From: Epiperipatus broadwayi
Lineage: Eukaryota; Onychophora; Udeonychophora; Euonychophora; Peripatidae
Assembly: GCA_028023455.1 (NCBI GenBank)
Contig: JAQFVV010000056.1
Location: 5,353,717-5,417,716, forward strand
Direction of reading: 5' to 3'
DNA length: 64,000 nucleotides
In this document: positions 16,601 to 29,749 of the stretch, one piece after another
How the letters are laid out: each line of letters opens with the position of its first letter
Numbering within the stretch: the first letter of the stretch is position 1
Position numbers and translations under genes: made by a program
Notes under the pieces: generated by a model
The model's database searches: none
What the model was told of the DNA's origin: nothing
Seen by the model: the letters and a program-made list of their open reading frames with translations, nothing else

Positions 16601-19600
16601 ATTAACCATTTTAAATATAAATTGAACTAACTGTAAACAAAGCATTTAAATCATTAACAAAAAAAGTATTTATATAGGGTAACACAATAACAAAAAAGTC
16701 TCTACTTTTTGTTTATATATATATAATGCTTGCAGCAAACTCTGTGCAAATGTTTAGTTGTGAACATTTATTATAACGAACAAAAATAAAGTGCAGTATT
16801 TTTAATTTATTTTTTTTTTTGCAATTAACATTAAAAAAAAAAGTGTATGTTCAATATCACACTTCGTGACTTTTGTGCCACTCTGAATACATGTGTGTAT
16901 GTTTATAATTATGTTCTATGTGTACATGTGTTTATAGTATATTACATTCAAATGGTGATAATAAAACCATCAGCGTTTTATGCTTCAATTCGTTTCTATA
17001 AATAAGTTTTGATAATTGGCATCAATCTATAAAAGTTAACAATATGTTTCACAAATCGCTGTGGTGCAAAGAAAGGTATGGAAAATGTTCAATCCTTTAT
17101 TTTATATGATATTAATAATAATAATATAGTTTGTAACTAATGTGGGAAGTGATGGCATACTAAGGTATAAGCTAAAAATAATTCTGCATAAAAAATAAGA
17201 AAGCAACATCAATAAAAGAAATAATTAAACAAATTATAATGCATTTATAATTTCTTCGATATATTATAAAGCCAATAAAGACTTCAGAAATCTACATCCG
17301 CTGTACATCTCAATGACTTACAAAAATATTCATGAGATCACGCGACTATTACGGTATGCAAAATGATTTTGTCATTCAAATTAGAATTATTTGTTTCCAA
17401 ATTATTCGCTCATTTATATACTAAATGTTTTATATTAACAATATCAATACATTATACCAATAGACTTATAACACTTAAATTGTTTATTCACATTTATTTT
17501 AGCTTCCTAAACCTATCTCATATTAAATTTTTAACGCTTATATTTACATTTTTGTTAGGAATTCGATTCTAATTTTTATTTTTTAATATAAAAAAATATT
17601 GATTATTTTTCTCATTATTTAAATAATAAAAAAATGGAGGCGAATACGTTAACCGTATTTATATAATATCAAATCGATATCGTTTTTTTATACGTGTTTA
17701 TACGTATTTATGAATAAAAGCGAAATATTTTATTTATTTATAAAATAGCCTGAAAGTCTTGAAGAATAATTGAAAATATCTATATATTGGCTTACTATTT
17801 GAAAGTAAAGTATTATTTTTATTTATGTTATCTTTTAATTTATTATAATGTTTGATGTTATATATATATAATACATATAATCTAGAAAATCATTACATTT
17901 CAGAAAAAAGTGCATCTACAGAAACAGACAAACATATATATATATAGAGAGAGAGATGAGATGAACAAATAATTTGTCTTGCATTATATATATATATAGT
18001 AGTTAGAGCGATAAACCTGTTAGACTATCTATATCAATGCAACACCCTCTTCTGCTTTTGTAGACTGCATTCATTACTAGAGGGCATTGCAGTAATATAC
18101 AGTATCTAGAAATGGGAGGCATGTCACCCCAATTATTACACATTATTTAGTATTGTATAATTTGAACTTTTTTTTTTACATATTATGTTTTTTGTCCAGA
18201 GGTATTTTTTGAGATATCTAAGCTCTTAAGATAGGAATACTAAATAATAACACTTGATTATTATTGTGGTAATACCTTTTCTCCATCTCACTAGATAGAT
18301 AAACATGAATATATGGAAAATGGACACGAGTAAACTGATCTCGAAACAATGGACGTAATGCAAGGGATTGTTTTTAAAAAAGCTTCTAGATGAATCATAA
18401 TAAATCTTGTCTCTTACCCATAGAGAAAATAGGTTTCAAAACATATTAGAAACTACAAAAATAACCTATATAGTTTTTTTTTAATGATTATATATAGAGG
18501 AGGAAAGTGTTGTGCTGTGATTATTGCATCTTGATTTTTATTCCAGTTAACCCGAGGATTTTCCAAACAAGCTCAGTATCTGTTAATAAATGGATATTTT
18601 ACTATTGTTTAGGATAAGGATAAAATAAAAATGAACAACTATGAAAAATCTCACCAATCAGATGTCATCCTACCTGCTGATATTAGATCATCTTTGCTCT
18701 TAAAAGTAATTTCTAGAAATTTTTAAATATAACACAAAATGTCATCCTAATATATTTGTGATAGTTGCACTCAAGTTCAGTTGGAGTGGAGAAAATTGAA
18801 AACATATCGCAGCAAAAGTGTATTACAAAAAAAGTTGGTCATAATTATAGGAAATGTTGCTGGTTTTCTGTTATATAGATAATAAAAAAAACATGTCTTA
18901 CTGCAGTGCATTGCATGATATAACTCAATGCATTCCATTAAAAGATATAATTCAGGTATTTTCTTAAGTAATCAAAAAAAAATGGTAGAAGTTTTGTCTA
19001 TCAAGACATATGAAGTACTATAATTTCTTAATATAATAAAAAATAATAAATAATCATTTAAATATTTATTGAAAAATACCCTTAAAAATATGTATCTTAA
19101 AATGTACATCTGTAATATTTGAATAAATATAACCTGTAAATTCAAAACAGTGACGTATGACCTTGGGAAACTGTATAAGGAATATCCTAGTTGCTGAAGG
19201 TCTGTTGACTAAAATGTCTTTTAGGAGTTCAATACAACATAACTTTTCAACTATCTGTATATATGTAGGGGAATGGCAGAAAAATTTTGAAAATATAAGA
19301 TTCTGGCACCACTTAAAAAGAAATGGAAGGACAAAACAGTGGAGCATATCAGGCCTAAATAAAAATATTCTTGATATATTTGTACTTAACTGAATTTAAA
19401 AGTGTATGATCAATAATCATTCGGGTGATTATTAACGGGTAATTACTGTGAATAGTAATTATTGACCTTATAGACCAACTTAGCCTGATGCTTTTATCAT
19501 TCAGCCAAAAATACATAAATACTTCTCTATCAAAGAGTATTCAAATAGTCAGGTAGGTATCTATGGATTGATTATCTGGAAAAAAAATATTATGCTTGCT

Positions 19601-22600
19601 CATAGTTTATCACTTACTTGATAAAATGTTTGTTTCACGAGATTATATCAGGGGGAAATGCTAGCACTGAAATTGTGAGGAGTTTGCAATATATATATAT
19701 GGCTGTATATTTCAAAAGTGTTTACTCTATTTCACAAGAGAAAAATGTTACTTTTTACAGCTATAAGCTTCACTTAGGAAGATGCTCAGTTTGTTTTTAT
19801 AGATATTAATTATAATTCTTACTTCTTTATCCCAAAACACACAATTTTTTTTAATGTTTAAAATATTGAAAATAAAATGAAGCAAAAGGCTCTAAATACT
19901 TCAAACATTTAAAAAAAAGTATTTTTATTCATCAAAACAAGTAAAGAAAGAGTCATTTTAATAAAAATAATTGCTTCTTGGTAAAATTTACCAATTCAGC
20001 TCTAACTTTGAGATGCTGCAATAAGTTTGGTTAAGAGAGTAGCAGGCAATGGTAAATAAATATCACCTACAGCAGAAAAGTTAGTACGTATATATAAACG
20101 TATAATATTTAAATAAAAAGATTGAAACAAAATTTGTTAAAATAAATTAAGATCTTAGATAAGATTAAATATAAGAGCTATATATGATTTTTTAACAACA
20201 TTTATAAAAAATTAGAGAGAGAGAATAAAAACAAAATTTAGTATATATATAGTTTTTCTAAGATTAAATTTTTTGATTTTAATCTTTTTGGAAGTTAAAT
20301 TTTATTACAAAATAAGAAAGCTCGTTATTCGGTGACCAAGATTGACAATAGGGTAGTAGTATTTAGCTAGAATGTTTGACCTACTTTCTATAAAGATCTT
20401 TTTTAATATTTATAATATATAACTTTAAACATATATTTTAAAAAACAACAAATGAACCCATATGACCGAGACATCCATATGCATTGCATTGGTTTGCTTT
20501 ACTATATCTATAACGCTGTAATGGATTTTAAAAGTGATAGAAAAAAAAACGAAAAGAAGATTCAAAAATGTGTAAATAAAAAAGTTTAAATTTCAGAACT
20601 TGCGAAAATAACAATATAATGATAAAGAAAAATGAAAAGAAATATAATAAGTTAAATAAATAAATCAAATTTTAAATGCTTAATAATAAATCGAATAAGA
20701 ATAATTTATATTTTTATGTTAATTGACAGATAGAAACACCCAAGCAGAAAAAAATCTGGAGAAGTAATTGAACACATAATTCAGAATCTATTACAAATCA
20801 GCGTTGAAACTGACTATTAATAGAATTTTACTTTCTTGTTGTTTCTAAGGTGTATCTAGTCAATATCATTTTTAAATTTTAAAAGTGTTTAAAACTTTAT
20901 TTTTTATAGTATTCTTTTTTTTGCTAAAAATGTTCTGTGATTTGTGATAACGTTTTTACTTTGTTATTACGATTTAAAGTTAAATGTAATTCAAATTAAA
21001 AGCTTTTTTTTTTTGTAAATCTTTATACAAAACTTTAATTACAAACTATGAAAATATTCTCAAATATAAAATTTATCCTGATTAGAAACTTTCTACTAAA
21101 ATATTTTTATGAAAAAAAAAACCTGCGCATCTTTATTTAAGTTCTTTCAATTTTAATTTTACACTTTAAAGTAAATTAATAACAGCCGTCAATTAAAAAT
21201 CGCTTTCTAATACACAAATTGCTTTTTAATGCATTCTTGACGGACACGGATGCTTTGTGAGATTATGTTAACTTCTATGGGGAAAAAAATAAAATATGAT
21301 TTTTAAAATGTGATTTTGTTTTATAATCTGAAATAATTGATAGTTTAACTATGATTTTTTTAAAAATAAAAAATAAATAAAATTTTAATAATCTGCTTAA
21401 CTGCTTATGAAACAAGACCGGTGATTGGCCAATATTTTAATTTCCCTCCTTACGTTTTAATTTTGCTAAAACCCCGCATCTTTATAAAGGGTGGGAAATA
21501 AAGAGTGAAAACCTACAATTACAACAAATTACAATTAATTTAAGTGACGTTTACTTTAAAAATATAATTTAACATGTGCGTGTTTTGTTTGATAGTAAAG
21601 AAAATAAATATTTGTATAATCTCAATATTTTAAAATATTGATACAAATTAAATGTAGGCAGTTTTTATTTTAAGAACTTATTTTGCTGGAAAGTGGTAGA
21701 TTTAGTTAGAAACTTCAAGATATTTTTATCTACACTACATTATTTGATTAATAATGCATTGGTATATTTCTCTTTTGTTTATATATATATTGTTTTCGGA
21801 CTTGGCATTTTGCTTTGTGTTTTGGAATGACTTAATATTGAATTATAAATTTTTTATAAATAGATATAATATTTATTTTTAAAAGCGGCTGATTATAATT
21901 TTGTAAATTATTATTCTATTTATCATTTACTAAATATACTGATTATAAAATTTGCCCTTTAAATATGAAATTTATTTAATAGCGGCTTTAAATGTATAAG
22001 CAATAGAAACGATTTAAATTCAGAGTTTTGGTCATAATTTAAAATTGCTTGCTATCTTTTAACTTAGTTTATTTAATATTGTATGTGCGTGTAAATTTCT
22101 TTCACGGGTAATTTTAAATATGCAAGCAATATTTTATTGCTTGGCACTGCAATAAGAAATCTTATGACATTATCTTTAGCACATTTTTATCTTTATTTTT
22201 TTCTGGCAGCCATAAGGGAGGTTTAAGATTTTTTTCTCAGATCGATGATTCCTAGTTATTTATTATTGATCCACAAAATGATATCTGACCATATGAATGT
22301 TGATACACTAACTTAAAAAAAAAAAAAAAAAGGTCGCAATATGCTGTTCTCTTTACCATGGGCAAGGAAAATCCTAAGGGAAGCAATTGAGTCTATGATT
22401 CTATATTGTAATGCTAAATTATAACTTGCAACAAAAATTGAGGCATTTGAACATTTTTTCATTAGACAAAATATTTTTTTATTCTAAATACAATAGATTA
22501 AGATTTCAATTTTTCCTCTTTCAGTAAAAAAATCATTTTATTTTGATTATATCGAAAATGCGTTAATCTGAACAGAAAACCAAAAACCTCGAAGAAATAA

Positions 22601-24329
22601 TAATTATACACTTTGTAAAGCATATCATCACACATGTGCTAATGATATTTGACTATAACGTCATAATCATGCTGTCTTCGTAAAAATGTTAGTGTTTATA
22701 TTATGAACATAAAAGTATACTAAACAAGTTGTTTGGCTTTAAAAATATTAATTTTTTTTTTTTAATTTCAAGTTAAAACTTTGATATAGATAGACTACAT
22801 CCAACTACCATAAATTAATTCAAAAAGTCTATTATCAGAACAAAAGTGTGATTTATTGCTTTAATGTCGGTTATATAAAAATTTTATGATGACATAAATA
22901 GTAACATTCTATATTATAAAATGTATAGCATATATTGTTTTTAATATTATATATATACCATATTTCAATATATTAAAACTGTAGTAAAATTAATGTTTAA
23001 CTAAATTTCAATAGAATTTAATTTTGTAATAAAGAGGTGAAGATTTATTGCTAAAATTCGAAAAAATTCCAAATTCAAAACATTCTGGACACAGGGGATT
23101 CGAATTAATAGTAGATTATTTGTAGTGTAAAGTTAAAGGTAACTACTAGATAATTCCAGCTATGAACGACTAGTTTTTACTGATGAAAGCAAAAGGAAAT
23201 ATTTTAGAGAGAGAAATTAAATTGCACTACCATCTGTTAATCTCTGATAACTGAAATTTAGAATAAACAGTGCTACTACAGAGAGAGAACAATTGGTATT
23301 GTTAATATAAAATTATATCCATTGTTATATAGTTCAGATTGATCTTTAGTACTTATAAAAATAAAATCCTGATATTCAAATTTTAAACATAGTATTTAAA
23401 AATAATTTATTATAACTTTCTGAAGCTATTTAAAATTCTTTGCTAAATGAGTCAGTTGTCAGCCAATGTAAACATTAGCATTAGAATAAACTTGTAACAA
23501 AACTAATATAAAAAAAGCAAGGTAAAATAGAAAAAAAAAACTGTAATAGAGATAATTGTAAGAGATTGTTAGAGAAGTAATGTTAGAATCAGAATGGATT
23601 CACCTACCTATAATATCTCAAGATGGTGAAACTTATACTCATTAATAATTCCATAAGATTATGTTTTATATTAGAAAGCAAATTGCCTCAGAATTACTTA
23701 TTAGTAAGCAAACTTTGGATTTAATTTCCAACTAAAGAAAAAAACCATAATCCTGGGCATTTAAATAAAGTTAAGGCCCTATAATAACATTATAAACTTG
23801 ATAAAAACATATAATTTAATTATTTATATGATGTGTCAAGCTGAATAAGTTAGACAAAATTAGTAAAGAATTTTTTAACTGGCAATAATATAAAAAATAG
23901 GTATAGTCTAATGCCTTTAATGGATTTTCTGCAATAAAAACAAAGCCAAAAAGATTATCACCAATATAAATCAACAGAGATGATAAATAAAAAAAAATTG
24001 AATTAACAACATATTCACAGGCACACATGATAACCTGTAAGACATTCTTTTTAGAAGAAAAGTCTGGTTTGAATTGTTTGTATCAGCAAGTTCATTTGTA
24101 ATTTGATGCAAAATAACTCATTGGAAATTTGATCCCTGAAATCTGTCGTTTGAAATTAATATTTAAATAGGCCATTAAAACTTTGCTCTTTGACATTATT
24201 TAATTGTAATTAAATTTTCTGTTGCTTTTTTTTTTTTAATAATCATATTACAGTACAATATTGAGAATCACTTACTGTAAAAGTCAGAATTAATTATTGC
24301 ATTTACATATAGTTTTTTTGTTTGTTTGT
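13693..24329. other. AT-rich sequence, no confident gene
   Basis: This contains a G12 homopolymer (16006-16017), an A-run of about 17 (22315-22331) followed by GC-richer sequence, and overlapping 78- and 93-codon ORFs on opposite strands near 19066-19393 with no recognisable domain. The 14850-15480 stretch is slightly more complex but yields no clear protein. Confidence 0.45.
21423..21510 (+). promoter_or_regulatory. Candidate TATA/CCAAT promoter
   Basis: GATTGGCCAAT (near 21423-21433) carries a CCAAT box on both strands. About 45 bp later CTTTATAAAGGG is a good TATA box. No ORF or splice donor downstream could be tied to it, so it may be a fossil or noncoding promoter, or chance. Confidence 0.3.
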
Positions 24330-24470
24330 TTAAGTAATATATATTAAGACCTTAAGACTATGCGCCTAGATGCGACAGTAGGGACCTCTACAAATCTTAA
24401 CACAAGATTAACGACTTTAAAAGACAAGATCCGTTCTTGTCTTTTAAAGTCGTTAATATATATTACTTAA
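24330..24470. repeat. Nested perfect inverted repeat
   Basis: An inner pair of 22-bp arms (24407-24428 and 24436-24457) is perfectly complementary around a 7-nt loop, ATCCGTT. An outer 17-bp pair (24330-24346 and 24454-24470) encloses about 107 bp and overlaps the inner right arm by four bases. The enclosed 24347-24406 segment is GC-richer (ATGCGCCTAGATGCGACAG) and unidentified. It could be a fold-back insertion or a template-switch product. Confidence 0.85.
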
Positions 24471-25794
24471 GTAATGAATATGCGCTTAACAAATTATTAA
24501 TTACAACTTTGTTTGTTTAAGTAAAAGAACTTTATTCAATTATATAAGTATAAGAGAATTTTAAGTTTTTGGGAGTAGAGGTTGATAACATAAGTTATTG
24601 TTTATAGTATTTAATTAAAAAATATTATTTACACATTTTGTTGATATGACAAAAATTAATTACTTTATATATATAGGGTAACTAAGAATACAAAAATATA
24701 CATAAACTAGAAAATTTTATCCCCCCTCCCTTTTTATTTTTTTGCAAAAGCAATATATTTTATAAAATATACTTTACAAAATTGTTAAACATCTAAATGG
24801 AAAGACAAGTTGTTAAAAATTATACGGCGAAAGACGAAAAATTCATATCTCGATTGTTGTGCATATTGGTGGGTATTTTAAGTACCAGTCATATTTACAA
24901 GTACTTTTATAGCATTATATCTTTCTAAAAATAAATTTACATTAAAATTCTGCATGGCATGTAGGGCAAGATTCAGTTAGAAAATATTTCTAATTTAATA
25001 TAGATTTCTCAAATACTTCTTTTCTAAGTTCTTTAAGTATTAATTGTTTATAAATAATATCCTTTCTTTTTGATATTTAGATTATAAGTAATATCTAATT
25101 GAGACTGAAGATGTGACTTTGATGAACTTTTGAGAGAACGGATTCCTGCACAAAATACTACTTTTTGATAAGTTTGTAGAAAAACATTTAGGTTTTAAAG
25201 AAGCATTAGAAAATAAAGATTAAATCAAGAATATACTGTTTAGTATTTTATCCAATTTTTTAAAAAATTTTTTTATCAAAGGATAATATTAAGTTTGCCT
25301 TTTAATCTCTTAATATAAAGTGTTAAGTCTATAGTAAAGATTAAACTTTCAAATGTGAAACATCATTGAAAAGTTTGGGATTACTAATTTAAAGTAATTA
25401 TTTTAGAATTATGATACTATGTCGTATTTGCTTTTATTGCAATAAGAAGAATTTTAGAACTTATCAAATTAATTCTATCAAAAAATAGAAATAATACTAA
25501 GTTGTTCAATGGGAAGAGGTAAAAATATTGTCCCAAATATACTGTTTAATTACAATATTAATTTTGTGAGATAGCTTTTAAGAAAAAGAATTAATATTAT
25601 AGTGGCCATGTATCTTTTAGTTGGAATCTCTACATTTCCTTTTATACTTTGTTAATAGTGAATAATTAAACAAACAAAATAATTCTCTAAATAAACAGTT
25701 TAAAATATAGTATTTGCATTGAATATTTATTAGTTATTTAATTTTGTTGAAATCTTGCAATTACAATTCCTGCCCCCTCCCTTATCGTGTGTTG

Positions 25795-25870
25795 CTTAAT
25801 CCAGTAATAGAGTCGTAGCATTCAGAAGTAAAATGTCTGGATTGAATTTCAACATATTAATTACTACAGA
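25795..25870 (+). mobile_element. Possible SINE head remnant
   Basis: CCAGTAATAGAGTCGTAGCATTC is followed by GTCTGGATTGAATTTC with box A to box B spacing. The match is loose and no tail is visible. Confidence 0.28.
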
Positions 25871-26339
25871 TATTTATATATTTTATAACCTTCTAAGCAG
25901 CTAACCATTTAATTATGTTTGTGACAAATGTATGGAGGGGGGGGCGTTGTTATATAAGGAACCTAGTCGATGTTTGAAAGTTATAAGAATACTCGTTAGT
26001 AATAACAGATTTGTTAATTTAAATCATATCTTAACTTTGCATATGATAATATAACCCACAACAAAATCAATGATTCTGTATAAATGATAAAGAACAATAA
26101 TAGTAGTGAAAAGTCTTAAGTGAGATATGGAGGAATAAAACTGATTGATATTTGCATTGAATTCTTAATAAAATATTTCTATTTACCAAATAATTGGCTA
26201 TGACTATTCTTTTCTTTTATTAAAAGAGCATTATAAGCCTAATTATCTCAAACACATTTTAAAGTGATGCAATGTTTATTGATTCTATTAGGAAGATAAT
26301 GCAGAAAATATATTGCATTGGAGAACTATAATTAGACAT

Positions 26340-26515
26340 GGTTAATAAACAGGCAAAAATTATCCTTACAGTATTGCCACTCAGTGCAAGCCAGAGTAAT
26401 CAATGGATTCCAGAAGGCTTGTGCATAAAATCCCCATCTAGTACCTACTCAACCAATATCCCCAGACTAGTTTCTGTCTTGTGACCTTCATCAGTGAGGA
26501 GCCTTGGAGCTGAGT
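26340..26515 (-). mobile_element. Hammerhead retroelement fragment, family 2
   Basis: About 175 bp closely resembles part of the 455-bp unit at 59811-60790, including the GCAAGCCAGAGTAATCAATGG and CAGAAGGCTTGTGCATAAAA blocks. It lies in the inverse orientation and includes the hammerhead segment. It stops near the GGAGCTGAG sequence just after the ribozyme, with no second unit, so it is truncated. A hAT MITE lies 48 bp further on. No target-site duplication could be assigned. Confidence 0.7.
26459..26500 (-). ncRNA. Hammerhead-like motif, family 2 (GUC cleavage triplet)
   Basis: Read on the minus strand, it gives UCCUCA, CUGAUGA, a short imperfect hairpin, GAAA, the palindrome ACUAGU, then C and UGGGGA. 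Stem I is UCCUCA/UGGGGA and the cleavage triplet is GUC. Stem II is poor in this copy, and position 10.1-11.1 is A-A, not the usual G-C pair. The core boxes are intact, but activity is doubtful. Confidence 0.55.
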
Positions 26516-26563
26516 TTTTCTGAAAGTAGAGTTTTCTATTGAAGAAATTAAGACAGCATAGCA

Positions 26564-26874
26564 CAGTGGTCCCCAACCTTTTTGCACTTAAGAGCACATT
26601 CCATAATACTGGCCAGGTGGCGGGCACCATTTATTTTTTCAATGTAAATTTATAGTTGGATATTGTTAATAATAGACTCTTTTATGCTGTAAAAGTATAG
26701 TATGACCTACAATTTGATTACAATATAATACAATAATTTATAGAAATCTTAAAAAATTAAATGTATTTGTATCAGATAAATAATTTTTTATAATGTTCGG
26801 ATAGCAACGACAGGCATATGTAAAATGTTCTGCAGGTGCCATGGTGCCCACGGGCATGGGGTTGGGGATCCCTG
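26564..26874. mobile_element. hAT-type MITE with 8-bp target-site duplication
   Basis: Identical 8-mers GCATAGCA sit at 26556-26563 and 26875-26882. Between them the ends are imperfect inverted repeats: CAGTGGTCCCCAACC on the left and, by complement, CAGGGATCCCCAACC on the right. The CAG(T/G)G(G/A)TCCCCAACC ends and 8-bp duplication are typical of the hAT superfamily. The 311-bp interior is AT-rich and has no transposase ORF, so the element is non-autonomous. GC-richer subterminal blocks (GGCGGGCACC, GGTGCCCACGGGC) flank the AT-rich core and may bind transposase. Confidence 0.93.
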
Positions 26875-28759
26875 GCATAGCAAAATATTAAATAAGCCTA
26901 AAAATAGACCTACTTGTTCTATAAGTGTGCATATTTATGGTTCACATATTGATTTATATAATTATTATAAAACACATCAATAGTTTTTTTTAATCTCTCT
27001 TTTTTCTTGGAATTGAATGGCTATATTCAATGGTGTTGTATATATGTACATATGTACTGCAACTATGACTCTTTAGTTAGCATCTCTAACAAGCCATTAA
27101 TAAATAAAGCTAGCTTGTCAGATCAAATGCTGATGTAAAGTCAGTTTGTATTGCAAAATAGTTCATGTGATTTCTCTAATAAAGAATGCCACTTCATCAT
27201 TATACAAAGACTTTCTTCTTAAACTATAGTGAAATGCTGATAGTCATTTTAAAGGGTATAAAAAATATCTTAATATACATGTTATAATGACATAATTGGT
27301 TTTAATTTCATTCCTGATTCATGGAATTTTTTTAACTAGAAAGAACAGGTTGTTCATCTATGGATAATAGTTCTTTCAATGTATAAATGTGTAAAAAAAA
27401 TTTGCAATGATAGTAAAATATATACTTATTTATTTATATTCTTTGTAGCTAAGATTATATTTGATGTGTTTGTTCATCCTCATGCAATTGAATACTTGAT
27501 GATTTAACATATTTGTAATGAAAAAAATATTAGATTTCTCAAAATACAATGATCACATAAGAAATTGTAAACTTATTCTTGAAATCTATGATGAGGATAT
27601 AGTATTTGGTATGACTGCATGTGGTTTTATTTAGATTCTTAAGATTATGAAGTAGTTTGCTAATCTTACAAATATAAGAATCTTTCTGAAAGATTTCATA
27701 AAAATGGCTATATTCCTAATTATAAATTATCTTTTAATTCAGATTGAGGTTTATAATATTTTTATGTTTTTGTCCTCTGTTAAAGACTTTATTTTACCTG
27801 ATTGTAGAATAATTTAGATTTAATACTTTTCTTTCTAATCAAGTTTATTTTTAACTTGTTTCATGTAAAACACAATAGAATTCAGTTTAATAATTATTAG
27901 TAATCTATATTTTTGGAATCTGTTTATATGATTTTCTTACTCAGCCTAATATTATTTTGATAGTAGCACATTCATAAATAGATCCAAGACAAATATCTAA
28001 TTAAACTTTACGAGTTATTATATATTTGCGTTATCATATATTATATTCTATTGATATAAACGAACCAGTATAGAATGATGCAGTTTGCTGAATTATATTG
28101 CAAAAATTGATTATCTAATTTACTATTTTGTAGTCATATTAGTGTATCCCCATCCCCATAATCCATTTATTTCTATAAAAAATAGTTTTAATGCTTGAGT
28201 CACTCTTTTATTAATATTGGTATGTTATATTGTTCAGAAGGATATGTGATTTTCAAGCATCAAAATGACTTAATAAATAAAATAGGGATAGATAGCTTTT
28301 TTTTTTATTTTGCATTACTTTTTTTTTCTCTGCTATAAAGCAAAAACCATAATCTATCTTAATGAATAGATATATTTATTATCAATGTTTGTATTATTGT
28401 CTTTACATCCTTGGTTTAAAAGATCTTTATTTTGATCATGCCTTTGTTAAAGAAATACTTATCATAAACAAAAAATTCAATATATCTTTTTTGTTATTTT
28501 TCTTTGTGTGGTTTATTACAGTCGTAAAGAAATGGACTTTGAAGTTGAAAGTCCATGGATCATGGCTTCTGCTTTGTCATTTATGGTTCTAGAATTTATG
28601 AGCTTTCCAAATAACAACTCATTTCATTACTTTATTGTTGTTTTCAATGGAAAGGAGATTTATTGTGTATTGATCTAGTATAGTTTTAAATGGATCAAAT
28701 AGTATTACTTTGCACATCATCTAATTTTTCTTCTTCTATGTTACATTTTTATTTTATCT

Positions 28760-29330
28760 GACTTTAAAGTTTATATCTGGGCTAGAAATGATAAATGATT
28801 ATTAATTAACATTAATGTATTTATCTGAAGTGAATGGTGTCAAAAAAATGACTGCAAAAAGCTTGATATTTATGAATCAAATTGTAGTAAATTTGATATA
28901 ATTAAATATTAAACAATGATGAAAGCATTGCAAGATATTATCACGTAGGCCAACTATTTCAACATGAAATGCATCTTGAAGGTCATTTATGTTTTTAAAT
29001 GTCTTTACTTTTATGTTTTATATATGATGAAATGAAAATTTTGAATGTATCTAAAAAAAAGGAATACATATTGGGAAAAAAATTGAAGTTACATTAATGA
29101 TATCATCTTGTTTATGCTTAATTAAAAAAGTATATGTTAATATTTAACTAAATTTAAAGTTTATATAATTAAGCCAGGAATGATATGATAATCTCCAGCT
29201 TAATAAATGATTAGTAATAATTAATAATATATTTATCTAAAATGAATGGTGTCAAAGATGTGAGCAAAGGATGTTTGATACCTTCTGATCAAATTTTAAT
29301 AATTTTGCATTGATAAGGACTGAACAAATA
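28760..29330 (+). repeat. Diverged direct repeat pair, about 392 bp apart
   Basis: The segments from about 28760 and 29152 share TTTAAAGTTTATAT, AATGATA, TATTTATCT.AA.TGAATGGTGTCAAA and GATCAAATT. The copies have diverged by substitutions and indels. Confidence 0.6.
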
Positions 29331-29749
29331 ATGAAAATATGTTTAAGAGTTTATGATATAATTCAACTGAAGAGCATTATTCACATTTTCATATATCTTT
29401 ATATGTTTCAGAAACGTATGGTATAATAGAAGTTTTAATTATAGCTGAATATATATATTAAATGGCCTTTTTTTTAAAAATCAATTAATAAAATAATTCC
29501 CTGGATTATTTAACAATATACTCAACAAATATAGACGTTATGAGTGTAGTCACAATAATATAACTTTCACTAAACTATCTCTATTAAATTGTCTTTCTTA
29601 ACTAAGAGTTCATAAGATTTTAGAGCATCAGAAGTGGCAAAATTAGGCCATATTCTGTGGGATTTTGCAACAAAATGCAGAGAGCTCTATAACTCTTTTA
29701 GGATTTTAACTCTCCTTTCTTATTTGAATGAGCACTGGTAAGAACTTTT

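Larger units (their letters stand above)
24471..28759. other. AT-rich sequence outside the two mobile elements
   Basis: Nothing beyond the family 2 hammerhead fragment and the hAT MITE could be supported. The 76-codon ORF at 28362-28592 looks like chance. Confidence 0.45.

Noticed and set aside
19066-19393. Overlapping ORFs on opposite strands
   Set aside because: Neither shows a known motif, and overlapping antisense ORFs of this size occur by chance.
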